Assembly (NCBI GenBank): GCA_902494345.1
Contig: CABUSV010000021.1
Coordinates: forward strand, 1-38,257
Source: an uncultured Collinsella sp.
GTDB lineage: Bacteria; Actinomycetota; Coriobacteriia; Coriobacteriales; Coriobacteriaceae
Length of the DNA stretch: 38,257 nt
Reading direction: 5' to 3'
The notes below the pieces were generated by a model, which did not search any database, was not told where the DNA came from, and saw only the letters and a list, made by a program, of their open reading frames with translations. Positions 7,002-15,119 of the stretch are shown one piece after another (position 1 is the stretch's first letter; each line of letters begins with the position of its first letter). Position numbers and translations under genes: made by a program.

Positions 7002-8297
7002 ATGCTCGCCTTTTTACAAACCAACACACCCATCGTGGTCTTCAACCAGATTGTCGTCACGCTGCTCACGGTCTGCTTTCTGTACCAGGTGGTCTTCTTT
7101 GTCATTGGCGCTCTTCGTGGCGAGGTCGCGCCTCCCAAGGCCAAAAAACTCCATCGTTATGCTTTCTTTATCGCGGCGCATAACGAGGAGGCCGTGATCG
7201 CCAACCTTGTTCGCTCCATCAAGGACCAGGATTATCCGTCCGAGCTTATCGAGGTCTTCGTGGTTGCCGACGCCTGCACCGACAACACCGCACAGCTCGC
7301 GCGCGAGGCAGGTGCCATTGTTTACGAGCGCAATGATCTTGCCCGTAAGGGTAAGAGCTGGGTCATGGACTTTGGCTTCGACCGCATCCTTAACGAGTAT
7401 CCCGACACGTTTGAAGGCTACTTTATCTTCGATGCCGATAACGTTATCTCCCGCGATTACGTGTCCAAGATGAACGATGCCTTTGACCAGGGATTCCATG
7501 TGGTCACGAGCTATCGCAACTCCAAGAATTTTGGCAGCTCGTGGATCTCGGCAGCTAATGCTACTTGGTACCTGCGCGAGGCGCGCTTTCTCAACAACGC
7601 GCGTAATATCTGTAAGACGTCTTGCGCCGTCTCGGGTTCGGGCTACCTCATCTCCGCCAGTGTTATTGAGGGCATGCACGGCTGGCAGTTCCACACGCTG
7701 ACCGAGGACATTCAGTTCACTACGTTCTGCGCTATTCACGGTATTCGCATTGGCTATGCGCCGGCGGAGTTCTTTGACGAGCAACCCGTGACGTTCAAGG
7801 CATCCTGGAAGCAGCGTATGCGCTGGACCAAGGGCTTTTACCAGGTGTTCTTTACCTACGGCAAGCATCTGGTCAAGTCGACGTTCCGCTATCATCGCTT
7901 TGCCGCCTACGACATGTTCATGACGATCGCCCCGGGTATGCTGCTATCGCTGATCTCGATGCTCGCTAATGCGACGTTCTTGATTGTGGGTGGCCTTTCG
8001 CATGGTTTCTTGGCTACCGAAGTCGAGATGCAGGCGTGCGCCGCTTCGCTCATTATGACCTTCGCCATGATGTATCAGACCTTCTTTATCCTGGCGCTGC
8101 TCACGACTATCTTTGAGTACAAGCACATTCACTGCGCGCAAAAGTGGCGTCTGGTGACTAACCTGTTTACCTTCCCGATCTTTATGTTCAGCTATATCCC
8201 CATCACGGTGGCCGCGCTGTTCCTGAAGGTCGACTGGGTTCCTACCCAGCATGCCGTAAACGTCACCCTCGACGAGGTCATGCAAGGCGCCAAATAA
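7002..8297 (+). CDS. Membrane-bound family 2 glycosyltransferase
   Basis: A 431-residue processive-type GT2 enzyme expected to transfer a sugar from a nucleotide-sugar at the inner face of the membrane. An N-terminal membrane segment (about 13-38) precedes the catalytic domain. The catalytic domain shows FIAAHNEE, the metal-binding DAD (144-146), TED (234-236) with the likely catalytic base, and QRMRW (271-275), the Q/RxxRW motif of cellulose/hyaluronan-synthase-like enzymes. Three further membrane segments follow (about 300-330, 345-370, 390-412). The polymer or glycolipid made is unknown; no other polysaccharide genes adjoin it. GGGAG lies upstream of ATG 7002. It is a single-gene unit with its own promoter and terminator. 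Confidence 0.88.
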   Translation: MLAFLQTNTPIVVFNQIVVTLLTVCFLYQVVFFVIGALRGEVAPPKAKKLHRYAFFIAAHNEEAVIANLVRSIKDQDYPSELIEVFVVADACTDNTAQLAREAGAIVYERNDLARKGKSWVMDFGFDRILNEYPDTFEGYFIFDADNVISRDYVSKMNDAFDQGFHVVTSYRNSKNFGSSWISAANATWYLREARFLNNARNICKTSCAVSGSGYLISASVIEGMHGWQFHTLTEDIQFTTFCAIHGIRIGYAPAEFFDEQPVTFKASWKQRMRWTKGFYQVFFTYGKHLVKSTFRYHRFAAYDMFMTIAPGMLLSLISMLANATFLIVGGLSHGFLATEVEMQACAASLIMTFAMMYQTFFILALLTTIFEYKHIHCAQKWRLVTNLFTFPIFMFSYIPITVAALFLKVDWVPTQHAVNVTLDEVMQGAK

Positions 8298-8305
8298 CCA
8301 CCACC

Positions 8306-8347
8306 AAAACCACCGCAAAGGGGACAGGCACCTTTGTGGTGGTTTTT
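8306..8347 (+). terminator. Intrinsic terminator of the GT2 gene
   Basis: The stem 8306-8321 pairs with 8331-8346 (16 bp, one G-U pair) around the loop GGACAGGCA, with five T at 8343-8347. It sits 9 bases after the stop codon. The stem is almost identical to the terminator at 624-662. Confidence 0.9.
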
Positions 8348-8378
8348 GCTTTTGCGATGCAGCTCGAGGAGGTACTCG

Positions 8379-8801
8379 ATGTTTTATATCCCGTTTTGGA
8401 TTTGCATCTTTGCCGGCGCGGCGATTGATGCCCGTCAGCGACGTTTTCCCAATGAGCTTGCCGGTGCGTGTGCGGTGACGGCGTTAGTGGGCGTTTGGCT
8501 CGACAAAGGCGTTAACACGGCGCTTGACCATGCCGGTCTTGCGGTCATCGTCTACCTTGCCCTTGTTCTGACTGAGTCCCTCTGGCGTCGTTTTCGCCAA
8601 ACCTCGGGCATTGGCATGGGGGACGCCAAAGCACTCTTCGCGCTTTGCACGCTCGACCCTATGGGTGGCATCGTGGCATTTGCCGTCGCGCTCCTGGTCC
8701 TTGCCCTCTCCTGCGTCATCACAAAATCGCGCTCCCTGCCATTGCTCCCGTTTTTGGTGCCGATTTTTGCCATAATCGAGGTTGTGGGCTGCACTTTGTA
8801 A
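8379..8801 (+). CDS. Prepilin peptidase-like (A24 family) membrane protein
   Basis: A 140-residue, highly hydrophobic protein with both aspartates of the A24 aspartic protease family: Asp17 in AAIDARQRRFPN and Asp82 in the GMGD motif (79-82). It corresponds to the catalytic part of type IV prepilin peptidases and lacks the N-terminal methylase domain of full-length PilD, as in CpaA/TadV types. The start ATG 8379 is preceded by GAGGAGG at good spacing. No pilin, secretion ATPase or Tad gene is nearby, so its substrate must be encoded elsewhere or it has another role. It is followed 31 bases later by the dgt-like gene. Confidence 0.83.
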   Translation: MFYIPFWICIFAGAAIDARQRRFPNELAGACAVTALVGVWLDKGVNTALDHAGLAVIVYLALVLTESLWRRFRQTSGIGMGDAKALFALCTLDPMGGIVAFAVALLVLALSCVITKSRSLPLLPFLVPIFAIIEVVGCTL

Positions 8802-8832
8802 CCGATTGCGCATCCTTCTTAAGGAGCATGCC

Positions 8833-10080
8833 ATGGCAACTAATCAAGAAACGGCCGTCATTAAGGCGCGCATGGACCGTATTCCCTCGGCGTTGTCGCC
8901 CGAACTTGTCGAGCGCATTGCCGCCGATCGCGCTTCGGGCTATGTCAACCCGTATCGTTGTAACGGCTACCAGGTCATTCGTCGTATTGATCGCGCCGCC
9001 GACAAAGGCACGCTTATGCGTCCGGCGTTTATGCGCGACACCGAAAAGATTCTTCATCTTCCGGCGTACACGCGTTATGCAGGCAAAACGCAGGTCTTTA
9101 GCTTTCGCAGTAACGATGACCTGTCGCGCCGCGGTCTGCATGTGCAGCTTGTCTCGCGCATTGCACGCGATATCGGTCGCGCCCTGGGGCTCAACTGCGA
9201 TTTGATCGAGGCGATTGGCCTGGGCCACGACTTGGGACACACGCCTTTTGGCCATGCGGGCGAGCGCTTCCTCAACGATATCTATCATGAGCGTACGGGG
9301 CGTTATTTTTTCCATAACGTGCAGTCGGTCCGCGTGCTCGACGCGCTGTACGGCCGCAACGTGTCGCTCCAGACGCTCGACGGCGTGCTATGCCATAACG
9401 GCGAGTACGAGCAGCGTGTGTTTGAGCTCTCGGACATGGGCTCCTTTGACCAGTTCGATCAGACGGTTGAGGACTGTATCGCCACGGGCTATGGCGCTAT
9501 TGAGCACCTGCGTCCCATGACGCTCGAAGGCTGTGTGGTCCGCATCTCGGATATCCTTGCCTACGTCGGTCGTGACCGTCAGGATGCGATCGCGGCGGGC
9601 CTGCTTTCGCCCGACGCTTTTGATGATGGCCGGGGCGGTGCCTACAATAGTTGGATCCTCACGCATGCCTCCATCGATATCGTTGAGCATAGCTATGGTA
9701 AGCCGCGCATCGAGATGAGCGAGGACCTGTTTGAGGAGATCCGCCGTGCCAAGCGCGAGAACTACGAGAAGATCTATAGCAAGGGCGGTATCGAAGGCGA
9801 CTCCGAGGCGGAGCTGCGCGAAGCCTTCGAAAAGCTTTACGACCGTTGCCTGCAGGATATAAACGAAGGTGACGAGTCCTCGTATATCTTTAAACACCAC
9901 ATTTCTCGCATCGAGCAGCAGCTTTCCTACTACGATCGCGCCTATGCCTGGCAGAACGATAAGGACCAGGCGGTCGTGGATTACATTGCGAGCATGACGG
10001 ACGGTTATTTCTGCGAACTGACGAGCAAGCTGTTCCCGGGTCTAAAGTTTCCGCATCGTACCTATATTAACGAACGGTAG
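8833..10080 (+). CDS. dgt: HD-domain dNTP triphosphohydrolase (dGTPase-like)
   Basis: Hydrolyses a deoxynucleoside triphosphate to the nucleoside and triphosphate, helping to balance DNA precursor pools. The protein has 415 residues. The HD metal site is visible as His103 (GLHVQLVSRIARDIG), His132-Asp133 in GLGHDLGHTPFGHAGE, and a further conserved CHNGEYEQ segment. The N-terminal RRIDRAADKG and RYAGKTQVFSF segments fit the short, non-E. coli dGTPase-like class. The start at 8833 is preceded by AAGGAG; an overlapping out-of-frame ATG lies at 8828. Substrate preference among dNTPs is unknown. It sits upstream of rarA, another genome-maintenance gene. Confidence 0.92.
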   Translation: MATNQETAVIKARMDRIPSALSPELVERIAADRASGYVNPYRCNGYQVIRRIDRAADKGTLMRPAFMRDTEKILHLPAYTRYAGKTQVFSFRSNDDLSRRGLHVQLVSRIARDIGRALGLNCDLIEAIGLGHDLGHTPFGHAGERFLNDIYHERTGRYFFHNVQSVRVLDALYGRNVSLQTLDGVLCHNGEYEQRVFELSDMGSFDQFDQTVEDCIATGYGAIEHLRPMTLEGCVVRISDILAYVGRDRQDAIAAGLLSPDAFDDGRGGAYNSWILTHASIDIVEHSYGKPRIEMSEDLFEEIRRAKRENYEKIYSKGGIEGDSEAELREAFEKLYDRCLQDINEGDESSYIFKHHISRIEQQLSYYDRAYAWQNDKDQAVVDYIASMTDGYFCELTSKLFPGLKFPHRTYINER

Positions 10081-10095
10081 TTCGTACCCTTTCGG

Positions 10096-10101
10096 TATAC
10101 T
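10096..10101 (+). promoter_or_regulatory. Possible rarA -10 box
   Basis: TATACT at 10096-10101, about 40 bases upstream of rarA. I found no good -35 box at normal spacing, because that position falls in the end of the preceding gene. Confidence 0.3.
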
Positions 10102-10141
10102 GGTTAGTTGAAAACGTTTTTGATTGATGCACGGGATGGCT

Positions 10142-11491
10142 ATGGACGACCTTTTTTCTGCCTCGACGCGCGAGCGTTCCTTTAAAAATGCGCCGCTCGC
10201 GGTGCGCATGCGACCCAATTCGCTCGACGAGTACGTGGGCCAGCAAAAGGCCGTCGGTAAGGGCTCATGGTTGCGTGCCGCGATCGAGCACGACGTGCTT
10301 TCGAGCGTGATTCTGTACGGGCCAGCCGGTACGGGTAAGACGACGCTGGCCCACATTATCGCCAACCATACAAAGAGCGAGTTTGTCGAGGTCAGCGCCG
10401 TGACGGGCACCGTAAAGGACTTGCGTCGCGTGATTGACGAGGCCAAGACGCGCCTGAATACGTACGACCGCCGTACCATTCTATTCATCGATGAGATTCA
10501 CCGCTTTTCTAAGTCGCAGCAGGATGCCCTGCTACATGCAGTTGAGAACCGTACCGTCATTATGATTGGCGCTACGACGGAGAATCCGTACTTCGAGGTC
10601 AACTCGGCGCTGCTCTCACGTGGTCGAGTCGTGGAGCTTGAGCATTTAAAGGACGAGGATATCGTCATGCTTATCGAGCGTGCGCTCGAGGCACCTCAGG
10701 GCCTGAACGGCAAATTCTCGGCCGATGATGATACGGTCAAGACCATTTGCACGCTGGCAGCGGGTGATGCACGCTCGGCCCTGACGACACTTGAGCTGGC
10801 GAGCGAGATTGCCGTCACGCGTCCCGATACCGAAGGGACGCCAGCGCCGGCGGCGGGGGAGCGTTATCCCATCACCGTGGATGACGTAAAGATTGCCAAC
10901 CCGCGTCGCGGTTTTACGTATGACAAAAACGGCGACATGCACTACGACATCATCAGTGCGTTCATTAAGTCCATGCGCGGTAGCGACCCCGATGCCACGG
11001 TCTACTGGCTTGCGCGCATGATCGATGCAGGGGAGGATCCTAAGTTTATCGCCCGTCGCATTATGATTCATGCTTCTGAGGACGTCGGCAACGCCGACCC
11101 GCAGGCGCTTTTGGTGGCACATGCCGCGTTTAAGTCTGCCGAGGTCATTGGCTATCCCGAGTGTCGCATTAACCTGGCTCAGGCTGCACTCTATGTGTGC
11201 TTGGCGCCTAAATCCAACGCGTGTGAGGCTTCGATCGATGCGGCGCTGGCCGATATCCACTCTAGTGGGCTTCGCGAGGTGCCGAGTTATCTGCGCGATC
11301 GCCATCGCCCGGGCAGCGATGAATACGGTGTGTATAAGTATCCGCACGATTATCCCGAAGGCTGGGTCGACCAGCGCTATTTACCCGAAGGCTTAGAACG
11401 CGGTGCATTTTGGCAGCCTGCCGGCCGTGGTTGGGAAGAATGGCGCGTAGAGCAAAGCGAACGCGACCGCAGCGGGAATGCACCGAAGTAG
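10142..11491 (+). CDS. rarA: Replication-associated recombination protein A (AAA ATPase)
   Basis: Clamp-loader-like AAA+ ATPase that acts at stalled replication forks. The protein has about 449 residues from ATG 10142. Walker A is GPAGTGKT (60-67) and Walker B is ILFIDEIHRF (113-122). GATTENPYFEVN is the sensor 1 region typical of the RarA/MgsA/WRNIP1 family. The C-terminal part includes the conserved HASEDVGNADPQAL and the DRHRPGSDEYGVYKYPHDYP segment. Starts at TTG 10124, ATG 10127 and ATG 10136 are also in frame; 10142 was chosen because a GGGA lies five bases upstream of it. Confidence 0.95.
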   Translation: MDDLFSASTRERSFKNAPLAVRMRPNSLDEYVGQQKAVGKGSWLRAAIEHDVLSSVILYGPAGTGKTTLAHIIANHTKSEFVEVSAVTGTVKDLRRVIDEAKTRLNTYDRRTILFIDEIHRFSKSQQDALLHAVENRTVIMIGATTENPYFEVNSALLSRGRVVELEHLKDEDIVMLIERALEAPQGLNGKFSADDDTVKTICTLAAGDARSALTTLELASEIAVTRPDTEGTPAPAAGERYPITVDDVKIANPRRGFTYDKNGDMHYDIISAFIKSMRGSDPDATVYWLARMIDAGEDPKFIARRIMIHASEDVGNADPQALLVAHAAFKSAEVIGYPECRINLAQAALYVCLAPKSNACEASIDAALADIHSSGLREVPSYLRDRHRPGSDEYGVYKYPHDYPEGWVDQRYLPEGLERGAFWQPAGRGWEEWRVEQSERDRSGNAPK

Positions 11492-11591
11492 CTGCTGATA
11501 ATTTTGTCCCACGTTGCTGCTCTTAGCATGTTCGGTCCCCTTTGGGGTACCATGGAAAACGTCTGTATTTCGATTCTTCCGGGAGGCTTGT

Positions 11592-12179
11592 ATGAGTCCC
11601 ATTCAAATCGCCCTGCTGCTACTCGCCGTTGCCGGCGTGTGGGCCATCGTTGAGCTCGCGCTCACCCTGCGCAAAACCCGCACCGTTGTCGATTCGCTCG
11701 ACAAGACGGTGACCGACCTCAACAATACGATTGCTGAGGCACAGCCCGTGGTGGCAAAGCTCGATGGTGCTGTTGACGAACTCACGCCGGCACTTGCCCA
11801 GGTGGAGCCGCTGCTCAAGTCGAGCAAGACCGCCGTTGACGCTCTGACGTCCAACCTCGTTGAGGTTGAGGCCGTCGTTCGCGACATCTCCGAGGTTACG
11901 GGCAGTATGGCCGAGGCCAGCAATGCTGTGTCGAGCGTGACTGATTCTGCGGCAGGTGCCGTGCAGAAACTCTTTAACAAGGTGAAGGCTCCTGCAGCTG
12001 ACACCGAGCGCAAGCTCGCCGCTGCTGCTGCGGAGGCAGAGCGGCCTACCGAGCGCGTCCTAATTGACGAGGACGATGACGCTGCTGGTGACGATGATGG
12101 CCAGAATCCAGCTGTTAAAGCGGCCCAGTATTACACCTACATGCCCTCCGAGACCTCTGAGGAGTCCTGCGATGAGTAG
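11592..12179 (+). CDS. DUF948-like membrane-anchored coiled-coil protein
   Basis: A 195-residue protein with one N-terminal membrane segment (about residues 4-24). A long helical region follows (about 28-140), dominated by Val, Asp, Leu and Thr in heptad-like spacing. An Ala-rich stretch and an acidic tail (DEDDDAAGDDDG) close the protein. This is the layout of the DUF948 family, whose function is not established. The start ATG 11592 follows GGGAGG. Its stop overlaps the start of the RsbW-like gene by 8 bases, so it belongs to the sigma-factor operon. A role in sensing envelope state for the sigma switch would be inference only. Confidence 0.75.
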   Translation: MSPIQIALLLLAVAGVWAIVELALTLRKTRTVVDSLDKTVTDLNNTIAEAQPVVAKLDGAVDELTPALAQVEPLLKSSKTAVDALTSNLVEVEAVVRDISEVTGSMAEASNAVSSVTDSAAGAVQKLFNKVKAPAADTERKLAAAAAEAERPTERVLIDEDDDAAGDDDGQNPAVKAAQYYTYMPSETSEESCDE

Positions 12180-12549
12180 CGAAGCAACCTGCCCCATCAC
12201 GCTGACCGTTGCCGGCGACCCGCGTCTCGCTCGCCTTGTGCGCATGACGGCAGCCAACGTTGGTGCCCTGTGTTCCATGTCTGTCGATCGCATCGAGGAC
12301 ATCCGTATGGCTGCCGAGGAAGCCTTTATCTTTGGCTGCACGGCTGTTGATTCCGACGACATCTCAATCAAATTCGATGTCGATGAATCTCACGTTGGCA
12401 TGACCTTTACCTTTGGCGATCAGGCCACCGTCGACGAGGATGACCAGGCTACTGTTTATGCCGAGCTTATTTTGGCGAGCGTGTGCGACTCCTACGAAAA
12501 GACTGCGGCGCCCCTGACGCTTTCCCTCGACCTCAAGGCGGATATCTAA
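12172..12549 (+). CDS. RsbW/SpoIIAB-like anti-sigma factor homologue, degenerate ATP site
   Basis: A 125-residue protein lying directly before a SigB/F-type sigma factor, the usual place for an RsbW-type anti-sigma kinase. The N-terminal half fits that fold (strand, DPRLARLVRMTAANVGALC, then VDRIEDIRMAAEEAFIFG). In classical RsbW proteins the helix reads EAxxNAxxH, with Asn binding Mg-ATP. Here the matching positions are E50-A-F-I-F54-G, so the Asn is Phe. The later glycine boxes (DxGxG, GxGL) are also absent, with a acidic loop (TVDEDDQATV) in their place. It may still bind the sigma factor, but kinase activity looks unlikely. The start ATG 12172 overlaps the preceding gene; the sigma factor begins one base after its stop. 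Confidence 0.75.
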   Translation: MSSEATCPITLTVAGDPRLARLVRMTAANVGALCSMSVDRIEDIRMAAEEAFIFGCTAVDSDDISIKFDVDESHVGMTFTFGDQATVDEDDQATVYAELILASVCDSYEKTAAPLTLSLDLKADI

Positions 12550-12550
12550 T

Positions 12551-13342
12551 ATGACCGAACGTTCCCGGAGCGGCAAGACCGCTTGGGACAAGGAGAAAAC
12601 CCGCGAGCTGTTTCGTCGCTACAAGGAGACTGGTGATCCGGACGCCCGCGAGCAGCTCGTCATGTCCCATATGAACCTGGTAAGGTTTCTTGCCAATAAA
12701 TTTAAGAATCGCGGCGAGCCGCTCGACGACCTGATGCAGGTTGGCTATCTGGGTCTGCTCAAGGCTATCGACCGTTTTGACCCCGAGCGCGGACTCGAGT
12801 TCACGACGTTTGCGACACCCACTATCCTGGGCGAGATCAAACGCCATTTCCGCGATAAGGGCTGGAGTGTGCGCGTACCGCGTCGTCTGCAGGAGCTCTC
12901 GGCCAAGGTCAACCAGGCTACTGACAAACTTACCAACGAGCTACAGCGTTCGCCCAAGGTTGAGGAGATCGCTGAGTATCTAGATGTGACTGTCGATGAG
13001 GTCCTCGAGGCTATGGAATCGTCTTCGGCCTATTCCTCGGTGCCCATCGAGGCTCCTGGTGCGTCCGATTCCGACGATGCGCCCTCGATTCTCGACCGTT
13101 ACGCCGACGATGACAACGAGCTCGACTTTACCGATGACCGCCTGGTGATCGAGGAAGCCATCCGCGATTTTTCGCCGCGCGAGCGCGAGGTTATCGAGCT
13201 GCGCTTCGTGAAGGGCATGACCCAGATCGAGATCGCCAAGAAGCTGGGTATTTCTCAGGTGCAGGTTTCGCGTCTGCTGCGCCGCACGCTTAAGAAGATT
13301 CAGGACAAGATCGACCCCGACGGAGTGATGGTTCGTTCATGA
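12551..13342 (+). CDS. SigB/SigF/SigG-family RNA polymerase sigma factor
   Basis: Group 3 sigma factor of 263 residues that would direct RNA polymerase to stress or stationary-phase promoters. Region 2 is present (residues ~40-105, with DLMQVGYLGLLKAIDRFDPERGLEFTTF in separate motifs for core binding and -10 recognition). Region 3 follows (RVPRRLQELSAKV onward), then an acidic linker (DSDDAPS...DDDNE), then region 4 with SPREREVIELRF and the helix-turn-helix TQIEIAKKLGISQVQVSRL. It is encoded immediately after its presumed anti-sigma partner and overlaps the next gene by four bases. No RsbV-type anti-anti-sigma gene is in this cluster. Whether it is SigB- or SigF-like cannot be decided by eye. 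Confidence 0.92.
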   Translation: MTERSRSGKTAWDKEKTRELFRRYKETGDPDAREQLVMSHMNLVRFLANKFKNRGEPLDDLMQVGYLGLLKAIDRFDPERGLEFTTFATPTILGEIKRHFRDKGWSVRVPRRLQELSAKVNQATDKLTNELQRSPKVEEIAEYLDVTVDEVLEAMESSSAYSSVPIEAPGASDSDDAPSILDRYADDDNELDFTDDRLVIEEAIRDFSPREREVIELRFVKGMTQIEIAKKLGISQVQVSRLLRRTLKKIQDKIDPDGVMVRS

Positions 13343-14751
13343 GTGAGCACCCTCAACAAACCGATCGCGTGCTGCGCGACACCCGCATTCTGACGCTGCG
13401 CATTTGGGCTGTTGTCGGCTGCATTGTTATTGCTGCTGTCATCTTTAACCTTATGGGCATCCTGGCACCGGTTATTGAGTTTCTTGCCGTCGGCTCCATC
13501 ATTGCTTTTGTGATGTCCCCGATCACCAACTGGCTCGAGCACCATGGCGTGAATCGCGGCATCGGTTCGCTTATCGCGCTTATTGTTGTTGTTGCCGTGC
13601 TCGTCGGTGTCGTTTGCATCTTGTCGCCGATTCTCTTTGGTCAGATCATGGAAGTCCTGAGCCGCCTGCCCGAGCAGCTTCGTGTTGCGGGTGGCGATCT
13701 CAATGAGATGATCTCGCATGCCAAGACGCTCAACAACACGCCGCTCAAGGAGTATTTGGACGATAATCTTTCGTCCCTGGTTGCCGTGGCATCGAAGTAT
13801 GTGTCTCAGATCGCTGCCGAGCTTGGCCGCGGCGTGTTCCCGCTCATCACCAATACGGCCTCGCAGTTGTTCGTGATCTTCCTTGGTCTGGTGCTTGCAT
13901 ACTGGATGGCCTGCGACTACCCTCGCATGCACCACGAGATTTGCACCATCATCGGTCAGGAGAAGGAGACCTCGTACCGCTTTATGGTCGCCATCCTTTC
14001 TCGCTCTGTCGGCGGCTATATGCGCGGTATGGTCGTGACGTCCATCTGCGGTGGTTTCCTCGCCTTTATCGGTTTTATGATCATCGGCCATCCGTATGCG
14101 GCGCTCATGGCTATCTTTACCGGCATCATGCATTTGGTTCCGGTCGTCGGTCCTTGGGTGAGCGCAGCAATCGCCACAGTGCTCGGTTTCATGTTCAGCC
14201 CCATGCTGGCGTTATGGACGCTCATCGTGACGATGGTCGCGCAAAACGTCACCGATAACGTGATTTCCCCTAAGGTTATGCAGAGCTCGGTGCAGGTGCA
14301 TCCCATCATGAGCCTCACGGCGCTCGTTATCGGCTCGGCACTCATGGGCCCCATCGGCATGATTATTGCCATCCCGCTTTGTGCGGCCCTTAAGGGTATC
14401 TTCGTGTACTACTTCGAGAATGAGACCGGCCGTCAGCTTGTGGCCTATGACGGCGCCGTGTTTAAGGGCACGCCGTACCGCGATGCCGATGGCAACCCGG
14501 TCGCCGCCTACGACGCGCTCGGCGACGACACCTTCATCTACGAGTCCGAGCTCATCGGCAACGAGACTGCGCCCGAGGCCAAGGTGATGCCTAAGCCCGA
14601 GTTCGATAATCCCTGGATCAAGCTCTCGGGTTTGCAACCCGATGCCACGGGCTTCTTCAAGAATCCCTTCGCCAAGGACGATGACTCCAACTCGGACGAC
14701 GATACCAAAACCGGCATCGACGGCTCCATGGACGATTCGGATTCTAAATAA
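13339..14751 (+). CDS. AI-2E family transporter (UPF0118-type membrane protein)
   Basis: A 470-residue polytopic membrane protein of the AI-2E/PerM family. About eight hydrophobic segments are arranged in the family pattern: two close pairs at the N-terminus (about 22-60 and 74-100), a long hydrophilic region (about 105-165), then membrane segments from about 175 to 350. Conserved motifs include the GxxxLVPVVGPW-like MHLVPVVGPWVSA and NVISPKVM. Family members have been linked to autoinducer-2 export or ion/proton exchange; the substrate here is unknown. The last ~110 residues form a hydrophilic, Asp/Ser-rich tail. ATG 13339 overlaps the sigma-factor stop (ATGA), so it is co-translated with the stress-sigma operon. 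Confidence 0.88.
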   Translation: MSEHPQQTDRVLRDTRILTLRIWAVVGCIVIAAVIFNLMGILAPVIEFLAVGSIIAFVMSPITNWLEHHGVNRGIGSLIALIVVVAVLVGVVCILSPILFGQIMEVLSRLPEQLRVAGGDLNEMISHAKTLNNTPLKEYLDDNLSSLVAVASKYVSQIAAELGRGVFPLITNTASQLFVIFLGLVLAYWMACDYPRMHHEICTIIGQEKETSYRFMVAILSRSVGGYMRGMVVTSICGGFLAFIGFMIIGHPYAALMAIFTGIMHLVPVVGPWVSAAIATVLGFMFSPMLALWTLIVTMVAQNVTDNVISPKVMQSSVQVHPIMSLTALVIGSALMGPIGMIIAIPLCAALKGIFVYYFENETGRQLVAYDGAVFKGTPYRDADGNPVAAYDALGDDTFIYESELIGNETAPEAKVMPKPEFDNPWIKLSGLQPDATGFFKNPFAKDDDSNSDDDTKTGIDGSMDDSDSK

Positions 14752-14757
14752 GCCCCG

Positions 14758-14997
14758 TTAGCGTTTCTTGAAGTTGTAAATGACAAGAAACGCGAGCAAA
14801 GCGATTGATAAGGGGCCGGCTACGTAGAAAAAGAGAACGTCAATTGTGCGTAGAGTGTAATAAGCCTTATCGCCTGACATTACTGCATACAATACGTAGC
14901 CAAATGCTGGTTGGTTTGCGTACCAGCAGGAGAAGGCCAAGAGCGCTAAAAGTGCTACTACCAGAAGTGCATTCAGGACAAATCGTTTGGTATTCAT
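14758..14997 (-). CDS. Small two-span membrane protein, unknown function
   Basis: A 79-residue protein starting MNTKRFVLNALLVV and ending FKKR. It has two hydrophobic segments (about residues 7-27 and 50-73) and a short connecting loop containing GDKAYYTLRTID. An AAGGAG ribosome binding site precedes ATG 14997 at good spacing, which supports a real gene. Codon use is less GC-biased than in the neighbours. It reads towards the AI-2E gene; the two stop codons are only a few bases apart. I do not recognise the family, and the sequence suggests no specific function. Confidence 0.68.
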   Translation of the reverse strand: MNTKRFVLNALLVVALLALLAFSCWYANQPAFGYVLYAVMSGDKAYYTLRTIDVLFFYVAGPLSIALLAFLVIYNFKKR

Positions 14998-15089
14998 CGT
15001 TCGCTCCTTCCGGATGATTCTTATATGGTATTTTACTAAAACTATTTTTTAAAGGATTGCTTAGTCCTAAATTACATGCACTTTCGCTG

Positions 15090-15119
15090 GAGGGTCGCTG
15101 TTTGGCGGCCCTCTTTTTT
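15090..15119 (+). terminator. Intrinsic terminator upstream of alaS
   Basis: GAGGGTCGC (15090-15098) pairs with GCGGCCCTC (15105-15113), one G-U pair, with the loop TGTTTG and a run of six T. No plus-strand gene ends nearby; the AI-2E gene stopped about 340 bases earlier. It may stop read-through from the sigma operon across the small antisense gene, or act as an attenuator for a longer alaS transcript. Confidence 0.82.

Noticed and set aside
11500..11591. A sigma-B type promoter before the DUF948 gene
   Set aside because: GGGTAC occurs near 11545, but no GTTT-like -35 stands at 12-15 bases, so autoregulation by the sigma factor is not supported.
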